NCBI GenBank assembly: GCA_030272585.1
Contig: BSYQ01000001.1
Location: forward strand, 3,410,001 to 3,474,000
Length of the DNA stretch: 64,000 bases
Direction of reading: 5' to 3'
From: Bryopsis sp. KO-2023
Lineage: Eukaryota; Chlorophyta; Ulvophyceae; Bryopsidales; Bryopsidaceae
Both the position numbers and the translations under genes were made by a program. Of the stretch, positions 57,706 through 64,000 are shown in pieces; the first letter of the stretch is position 1; each line of letters starts with the position of its first letter. The notes below the pieces were generated by a model. The model was given only the letters and a program-made list of their open reading frames with translations. It was not told where the DNA came from and did not search any database.

Positions 57706-58552
57706 ACATAAACGTTTTGCTGAACGGCGAGATTCCGTTGCGGAGTCATTGATTTTGTATCCATTGGCTTTTGCTCTGGAAGTGGAGATTTTGATATTTG
57801 GCCTGGAAAATATCTTTTTGCAGCAGTTCGGGGGGCCGGAACGATTGGCAGTTGGTTTTTGTTTGGGTGAATATGTGTGTTGGGTGCAGACGACCCCAGA
57901 ATAGCTTTCCATTTTAAATTTTTTTTGGCGCAAAATGGTGTGTACTACCAAGGAGTTTGGTGGTGTTTCTGATGCTCCCCCAAAACCAAAAGCTGATGTA
58001 CGTTTTTATCAACCAAAAATAAACCCTGGAACACTCTTTTCTCCGTGCTCGGTGCAGGATGTTGACTGATGCTCATCTTGGGCAGTTGGTTAGAAGTGTG
58101 TTCGTTTTCAAAACTTCCAACCAGATTGTTACATGACGGGTGGAGATGTGGTTAGATCGATGAGGGACTTGTGTCAGTTAGCATGTTCTTATGTCAGTCA
58201 ACAGCAGGGAGACAGTTCAATGGGAGTTAATCAGGGCTACACTTAGGAACTGTACCACTTTCGTTCAGTGCAATACCCCCCCAGATTGCAATCTTCACTT
58301 GTTCATGAGGTTGAACATTAAAAACCCATGGAAAACAGATCACAATCGTTAAGCTTTTCTCAGCACATGATTGATCCAATGATTATTAGCTTGGTGTTGA
58401 TCGACCCATCGAATGTCATGTCAGTACGCAAAAAAGACCACGCACTGCATGGCAGAATGACGAGTTCTGGGGTCCCGTCAGGATAAACATTGGAAACGCG
58501 AGTGTGCAGGGATTTGGGGCTTTCCGAACACAAAACGCCACTTTTGCTCGCC
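57706..58552. other. Intergenic, no gene recognised
   Basis: This is 3' of the 81-residue gene and 5' of the CW gene. The CW frame is open back to about 58490 without an ATG, so a short upstream exon spliced near 58490 is possible. Confidence 0.45.
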
Positions 58553-60022
58553 ATGAAGCTCTCGTTGTTCAAGCAGGAGGTGCAACTGCCAGATACCCAG
58601 GACTTCCATGATTTCTTGAACGGAAAGCCCTGGTCACCGAAACATCCACTGGCGCGTCCTGCTACGCTCCGGTTCAACCCTTCCACTTTGAGGGAAAGAC
58701 TGAAGGAGGCGAGTTGTGCGGAGAGGAGGGGCTGTGAGGGGGGATTCGTTGAAGGGACCCAGCTCGAGCCTGACACCACGTCCATCAGAACCAGACCTTC
58801 GCTGGGTACATTGAACGGTGCAGGTTGCGGTGAATTGGAGATGTGTAGGGCAGAAGTCTTCCCAAAAATAAAGGAGGAGGTGGAGGAGGTGATGGTGGGG
58901 GCACAGATAGGAAAAGAGGAAGAGACAGAAAAAGCTGTGGTGCAAGTAGGGACTGTCAGCAACCCCTCTGCTGAGAATCATGCCAACAGTATCATGCCTC
59001 CGGTGCCTGACCTGCCGGTCCCTGATCTGGTGGAGTCCCCACAAGTCAGTCATGAGAGCTCCGAAACTCGATGGATTCAATGCGATGTGTGTTTCCGATG
59101 GAGGCGTGAGAAAGACATTCCAATCTTTCCTACGGGCAGCATCGAGCACTGGTCCTGCGATATCGATGGAAGAAACTGCTCTGAAGTGTGCGATTGGTGC
59201 AAGGTGGAGCCCTGCAGCTGTCGAAATCAATCCTCTTATTCAGGTTTCCTGATGAGTGGGTACACCCTGCCCCCAGGATTTCGAGCGAGCATGAAATTCC
59301 GGGCGGGGAGAGAGCCCCTCACGGTCGGTGGTCCATATCTTAACTACGTGGGCTATTGTGAGCGTTGTGCGGCTTGGTCGGGGGGAATGGATCGAAGACA
59401 GAAGGTGGCTGCATGGCTGCATGCCCACAGGGATCACAACCCGGACTGGGCTCGATTGACGGAGCTGAATTTTGACTTTCGCCTGGATGAGCAGACCAAG
59501 GAGTTGTACAGAGTGTACTCTGATGCAAAGAGGGCACAACTGCTGAGAGTGGGGCCTTCGGACGACATCATTCCGAGTGTGGTGGTCAATGCAGAGGAGA
59601 ACAAAAACTTGCAAGAGAAGGTGAAGCAGTTTGAGAGTTTGGTGAGGGATTGTCGGGTCAATCCGTGCCCCAAGTTGAGGAAGCGTTCGATGGAGGGTGG
59701 TGGGCGGCGGACAAAACGACAGAAAGTCAGACAAGAGAAGAAAAATGGAGCGGAGGGAGCTGCTGGCACGGAGGCTTCTTCTCCACAGCCTGTCAAAAAA
59801 CTGCACGCTGCGAAGGTCAAGTCGGAACATCAAGGGTTGAAAAAAACAGTGAAGGATGCTGGTTTAGGGAACGCATTCCTAGTAGCGTGTTCAGCTGACC
59901 TTGGGAGGGTCTTGCCAGACATTGTCGTGCCATCCACTTCCACTGGGATGGTGCAAGTAGAAGCGAAGGATCAAAACTCCGCTGGAGGAGGGTCGGCCAC
60001 AATCAAAAGCGAGTTGACATGA
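58553..60022 (+). CDS. CW-type zinc-finger nuclear protein
   Basis: This single-exon frame has its first ATG at 58553 (489 residues). Residues ~175-230 form a CW domain: W in RWIQCDVCFRWRREKD, the second Trp/Cys in HWSCDIDGRNC, and closing cysteines in VCDWCKVEPCSC. CW domains read methylation of histone H3 Lys4. A second Cys/Trp/His region follows at about residues 265-310 (YCERCAAWSGG, then AWLHAHRDHNPDW), which may be another metal site. The C-terminal quarter is basic with nuclear-localisation-like KRQKVRQEKK and then low-complexity. An acidic stretch (KEEVEEV) lies before the CW domain. The role is probably chromatin-linked; the precise family is unknown. Confidence 0.78.
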   Translation: MKLSLFKQEVQLPDTQDFHDFLNGKPWSPKHPLARPATLRFNPSTLRERLKEASCAERRGCEGGFVEGTQLEPDTTSIRTRPSLGTLNGAGCGELEMCRAEVFPKIKEEVEEVMVGAQIGKEEETEKAVVQVGTVSNPSAENHANSIMPPVPDLPVPDLVESPQVSHESSETRWIQCDVCFRWRREKDIPIFPTGSIEHWSCDIDGRNCSEVCDWCKVEPCSCRNQSSYSGFLMSGYTLPPGFRASMKFRAGREPLTVGGPYLNYVGYCERCAAWSGGMDRRQKVAAWLHAHRDHNPDWARLTELNFDFRLDEQTKELYRVYSDAKRAQLLRVGPSDDIIPSVVVNAEENKNLQEKVKQFESLVRDCRVNPCPKLRKRSMEGGGRRTKRQKVRQEKKNGAEGAAGTEASSPQPVKKLHAAKVKSEHQGLKKTVKDAGLGNAFLVACSADLGRVLPDIVVPSTSTGMVQVEAKDQNSAGGGSATIKSELT

Positions 60023-60990
60023 GAAAAAAAGATAGGGTTATTTGATTTTTATTTACCCATGTGTATACGGACAGATAGGAGCGAGGGAAATAGACAGGGA
60101 ATTAGCTCTTTATTTATCAGGTGAGGTTTTTGTTGATATTGTAGAGCACTGACAATGTATTTCAGGGGACATTGAACCCTTACCATGATTTGACGGAAAA
60201 TAATGCCTGCAGCTCTCACACTGACTAGTGATTTTGGGGGATGCCTTATGGTGGTCTTTTGTTTGATGGGTTCACCATGATTATGGGGTGGGGCTTGATG
60301 TTTTGGCTGTTTCAGAGGACTTTCTGGAGGACTTCCCGGGAGACGGGTGATTGGAGCTGGAGCTAGGGGGTTGTATTAAATAGGGAATTTTGTGAATTCA
60401 CTCCAAGGGATATTCCTCGAAAGCGGAGGGGTGATGATCGCTTTCACTTGCTGAGGCTCGAGGCAGCATATTGATCAGGGCCATTTGTTCTGTTTGTTAC
60501 GGTGGATTACTTCCACACCAACCGATCCGTCAATCAATCAATCAATAAATAATTATAACCCACAGCAAAAGAGAGCCGTCACCCTCCATGATGCTGGAAC
60601 AAGGACAAAAAAGATTAACTAAACACCACAGTAATTTCCGGGCCGAAATCTGACGTGGATCCGAATATTGAATTAGTCGATGCGGAGTCAGTTTTCGGTT
60701 TTTCCGGGGCGCCCCCGAAATGAAGTCGGCCTCACTTTCTCAGCTCGAAAATCACGTGAATTCGCTACGAATTTGTAACGATAGTCGCGATTCGCTCGCA
60801 CGTGGGGGGGGTGCTCTCAAAAAGCGGCTGCTGACGCGGATGCACATGGGGCAATTCATGTACGATAGTCTGTCCCCCCCCCCCCAAAAAGTACGTTTAT
60901 TTCGTATTGCAGTGGTGGCATTGGCAGGTTTGTGAAGCTCGACAAACAGAGTTGCTTTTGCTGAGCGAAACGTCCAAGACCCGGATCACC
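60023..60990. other. Intergenic, no gene recognised
   Basis: This is between the CW gene and the secreted-peptide gene. It holds an (ATCA)n run near 60531-60545 and G- and C-rich runs near 60805 and 60875. The last ~250 bp are GC-richer and may be the promoter of the next gene. Confidence 0.5.
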
Positions 60991-61761
60991 ATGACGAAGG
61001 TCGCAGCAGTTATACTAATCGCTCTGGTCGTGGTGGCCACCGCTGCTCCAGAGTTCCATGGTGAGATAGTTTACTCAGCGCCACCTTGGTTCTTCCCTAT
61101 CCCCTGGTTGGGGATATTTGCTGGTTGGAAGACGTTTCGAAAGAGCACAGAGGGCGTGTGCGCAGGAAAGCGCGCACCCCTCTCTTGAGAACTCTATGTG
61201 CAGTTAACGGTGCACCCCGAAACGTTCAAGTAGAGTTCTCAGGTTTTCAACGCACCCCCCCGCCTCAGTCCGCCGCTGGCACAGCTGTTCCCCACAAAGT
61301 CCCGAAACAACACCGCAATTTTGAACGAATTTGTGACAATGATCTCTGCAGGGGACGGCACCGATCCAACAGAACAAGGGGCCAAGAGCTACCCTGGGGA
61401 GGCCATTGGCATGTGTAAGTGATCGGGGTTTGCTGTCTCTTTTCGAGTGTTGCTTCAAGGCTTGGTCAAGCGATAACCTGGGTTTCTTTTGCCTGCAGTG
61501 AAGAATTGGTTTGTCGCTCAAAAAAACCGACTGTCCGCCAAGTACGGCGATGGCAATGGCAGGGACCCATTGACCAAACCCCCCATTGGGTGATCAGTGG
61601 TTTTCCAAGTTGTGTGCGCGCGTCGCAAGACGGAGCAACATTTTTTATCCTCTGTTGCTACTTTTTACCACTTTTTGGAGCGAGACAAGCACCAAGAAGA
61701 TATCCAGAAGCCCTGAAGGCAGTATTTTAAGAATTTCCAACATTTTTTCAGGCTGGAGTGA
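60991..61761 (+). CDS. Small secretory protein of 77 residues, four exons
   Basis: Exons 60991-61060, 61352-61414, 61499-61589 and 61752-61761 stay in phase with GT-AG introns and end in a stop, supporting a real gene. The start MTKVAAVILIALVVVATAAP is a classical signal peptide with a cleavage-like AxA-P end. The predicted mature part is ~57 residues, has no cysteine, and contains NWFVAQKNRLSAKYGDGNG and a short Pro-rich end. The last coding exon holds only ten bases. It could be secreted or inserted into the ER or another endomembrane compartment. No family was recognised. Confidence 0.65.
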
Positions 61762-62206
61762 TGTTTTGGTGTTTGTTGTAAATATCTGTTGCATGTTTTA
61801 CGCTGGATAATCTCCAACTTGATTGTCCTCAATCATGCTTGATCAGCTGGAAAATCCCAAGAAAAGAGTGATATGTGCCCACTGCTTTTGTGCAAATTCC
61901 TTGCCAGCCTCCTCCCTTGTTGCCACTCCCACTCACATTCTTTGGACGGTGCCTTTTGGAAGCACTCTGCCAACCACGACCATAACCCACCTCGTTGACA
62001 CTCTTTTCACAACCTGACAAATGAAAAAATCAACAAACGTTTTTCGAGGAAACCTCCACCAAGAAACATCGGATTCGCCCTAAAATTTTGTGGCCGTACG
62101 TATCTGACACGAAAAGTCGGACAGATATCGTATCCATGGCGTTGACATTCGTATCTCTTTGCCAACCCGCACCCGACCCAGCAAATCTGCCATCCACGCC
62201 CACAAA
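61762..62206. other. Intergenic between the secretory-peptide and PDZ genes
   Basis: Nothing coding was recognised. The last ~100 bp are CpG-richer and probably include the PDZ promoter. Confidence 0.5.
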
Positions 62207-63330
62207 ATGTCGCTGTGCGGAACGCGCCACTTGAAACTTTGCTGCGCCTCCAGTGGCTCGCGCCCGCAGCGATCGACTTACAATGTCGGCCGCGTCCCGC
62301 AGACGTTCGGCAGAACCCCGCGTCAGGCAGCACTGGACCGCACTGTCGCAACCAGATGCGCTGCCGAAACCGAAGTAGAAACGGCTCCTTCCGACACTAA
62401 GGTGTGCTTATGGGAGTCTAGGAATTGTCTCGCCATGCTTTGTTATTGAGTAACTTGTTAAGAAGTTTTGGCTTTTATTTTTGGCGTGGCGACTTTTCAG
62501 GACGTGGTTCCTCCTGGTTGTGCACGGTATGAAGTGGCTCTTAACAAGCCCCTTGGAATGGTTCTGGAGGCAGACAAAGAGAATAACATCTTCGTGGTAT
62601 GGAGAAAAATTGTGTAATGAAACACTTGCAAAAGTGTGAAATTGAATCCATCGTCTTCATATCAGAAGCGTGCTGCCGCATGCATGATCATAAAAGTGTT
62701 GAAAACTCGGCAATTGTTCCTAGGCTGAGATCGTCCCAGGAGGCAATGCAGAGATTTCTGGAAAGATCTCAGTGGTAAGCGGGGATAACAACGATAAGCT
62801 GTGGAAAAAGAAATCGGGGAAGGACTTGGTGGTTGAAAATGCTCTCGATGCCTCCGGTAGAATGACAGCACAGCACATAGGCGAGGGGTTTGACATTAGA
62901 AGTTGGATTTTGTTGCATTAGGGGGATCAATTGATTTCGACGAGCGGAATGATGTACACGAAAGGGCAGACATACGGCGAGACTTTTGTGAGGGGTGGTG
63001 AGAAAGTCGTGCAGATGAACGTCATGGGAGAGGTACGTTGAATGGACCAGAATCTTCACTCTTTTTCTTTATTTTTTTCTGTTGTTTGATCCTAAGAAGT
63101 AGCACACCGCAAATCTTGGCACCAGAGTCCCTCTGTCCGCGTTTTGAAATTCTAGCATGATGTATGCACCCCACGAACATCCATAAAGAAGTCATGCAAT
63201 GCAGGGATATTGAAAATTGCTTTTTTTTTATGTGATTTCTGTTGTTCAGTCATTTGATGCTGTTTTGGCTGCAATCAGCTCCAACCCCGTCACCATGGGG
63301 GTCAGGTTGGTGTTTCAACAATGCGAATAG
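62207..63330 (+). CDS. PDZ-domain protein with plastid-type N-terminal extension
   Basis: Exons 62207-62401, 62501-62596, 62724-62774, 62922-63032 and 63250-63330 join in phase with GT-AG introns to give 177 residues. Residues 1-65 are rich in Arg, Ser and Thr with few acids, like a plastid (or mitochondrial) targeting sequence. A PDZ-like fold follows: the ligand-binding loop is in NKPLGMVLEAD, the core in FVAEIVPGGNAEISGKISVGD (key residues I-V-P-G-G-N-A), and the C-terminal helix in SFDAVLAAISSNP. It resembles the PDZ part of plant MET1-type thylakoid assembly proteins, without their TPR repeats. The start was chosen as the first ATG in frame. Confidence 0.8.
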
Positions 63331-63497
63331 ACAAGGGGTTCAACGGATACATTGAGAGATTTGTGTGTGTGTGTGCCTAACCGCGGGGGATTTTTTTCTT
63401 CACCATTGTTTGTTCTTTGTTTGATTTTTTTTTAATGGAGAGAGGCAGGATTCTTTATTCTAGCAATCGCTTGTCTATTCTCGACTCTGAATCTGAT
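63331..63497. other. Short intergenic region between convergent genes
   Basis: It contains a (GT)n run at about 63361-63375 and T-tracts, and no coding sequence was seen. Confidence 0.5.
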
Positions 63498-63770
63498 TCA
63501 TGGAGTTTTGATATGAAAATTGACACTGCGGACTCCCAATGGAGCCACATCCTTCAGGGTGCCCGCCAGTTTCAAAGAGAGCCTTAGCTTGTCATCCCAA
63601 AATTTTGGCCCATTTCTAAAGTCTTTCCAGATGTCTGGGCCAATCATATCCGCCCATCCCAAATGTCGTTGCTTGCTGAGGTCCTGAGAACCTGCTTTGT
63701 CAAGACGGTTCGCAAGTTTTGTTCCCCAGAAAAAGAAAAGAAGCAATAAAAAAAAAAGTATCAGCACCAG
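63498..63770 (-). CDS. 3' end of an unrecognised gene, continuing beyond the window
   Basis: The minus-strand frame ends at 63498. The coding-like part runs from about 63700 (around HLGWADMIGPDIWKDFRNG) through FWDDKLRLSLKLAG to the stop. A pyrimidine-rich tract followed by several candidate acceptors near 63740-63680 suggests this is a last exon. Upstream exons would lie in 63771-64000 or outside. No family was recognised. Confidence 0.4.
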   Translation of the reverse strand: MVLILFFLLLLFFFWGTKLANRLDKAGSQDLSKQRHLGWADMIGPDIWKDFRNGPKFWDDKLRLSLKLAGTLKDVAPLGVRSVNFHIKTP

Positions 63771-64000
63771 ACACTGAGCACTGTGGAATTCAACATGCCT
63801 CAGAACACTGTCCTAAACCAAGTTCAGATGTCAATCGGTGTCTGCTACTGCCGTTCTGATGAGTAGAGGGTTGCTTATTCCTTCACAAACAAGTTCAGCC
63901 TCTCTTGGACAATTCAAAACCTCCTCAACAAAGAACATTGCAGGATGTTGGGCACCACATCACATCAAGAACAAGGGAAAAATATCGACAGCTCACTTCT

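Overview
The window comes from the nuclear genome of an intron-rich eukaryote with moderate GC. Most host genes are split by GT-AG introns of roughly 80-600 bp. Several products carry N-terminal extensions that look like organelle targeting sequences: a thioredoxin and a PDZ protein (plastid-like), and a degenerate group II intron maturase and an FMC1-like protein (mitochondrial). A FAS1-type CAF-1 subunit, a HASTY/exportin-5 and a nuclear maturase suggest a plastid-bearing lineage related to plants or algae. The exact group cannot be fixed from this window.

Layout. 1-2309: the 3' part of a Ty3/gypsy chromovirus. 2737-5383 (-): tRNA-dihydrouridine synthase in five exons whose lengths sum to a clean 447-codon frame. 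6623-~12330 (-): a large helicase-like protein without recognisable Walker A or DEAD motifs. 14268-18811 (-): CAF-1 large subunit (FAS1-like), divergently arranged with exportin-5/HASTY (19335-27116, +). 27856-36088: a young LTR element (A) interrupted by a 1.3-kb hAT-type MITE. 36392-38026 (+): thioredoxin. 38683-39294 (-): FMC1-like LYR protein, head to head with taspase 1 (39440-41663, +). 41899-50008: a foldback DNA element with arms of about 360 bp; its right arm contains a second hAT-type MITE and a whole LTR element (B), and B in turn contains another copy of that MITE. 53047-55043 (+): nuclear-encoded maturase. 55897-56211 (-): small zinc-finger protein. 56684-57705 (+): unrecognised 81-aa protein. 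58553-60022 (+): CW zinc-finger protein. 60991-61761 (+): 77-aa secreted peptide. 62207-63330 (+): PDZ protein. 63498 to about 63770 (-): the end of an unrecognised gene.

The host genes are mostly housekeeping genes (tRNA modification, chromatin assembly, nuclear export, ATP synthase assembly, redox, organellar splicing) and do not form one pathway. The most unusual material is in the mobile DNA. Two families of hAT-like MITEs, with 8-bp target duplications, combine arrays of short GC-rich words with tRNA-like modules in the middle. Two LTR elements have a first ORF whose N-terminal half looks membrane-associated rather than like an ordinary Gag.
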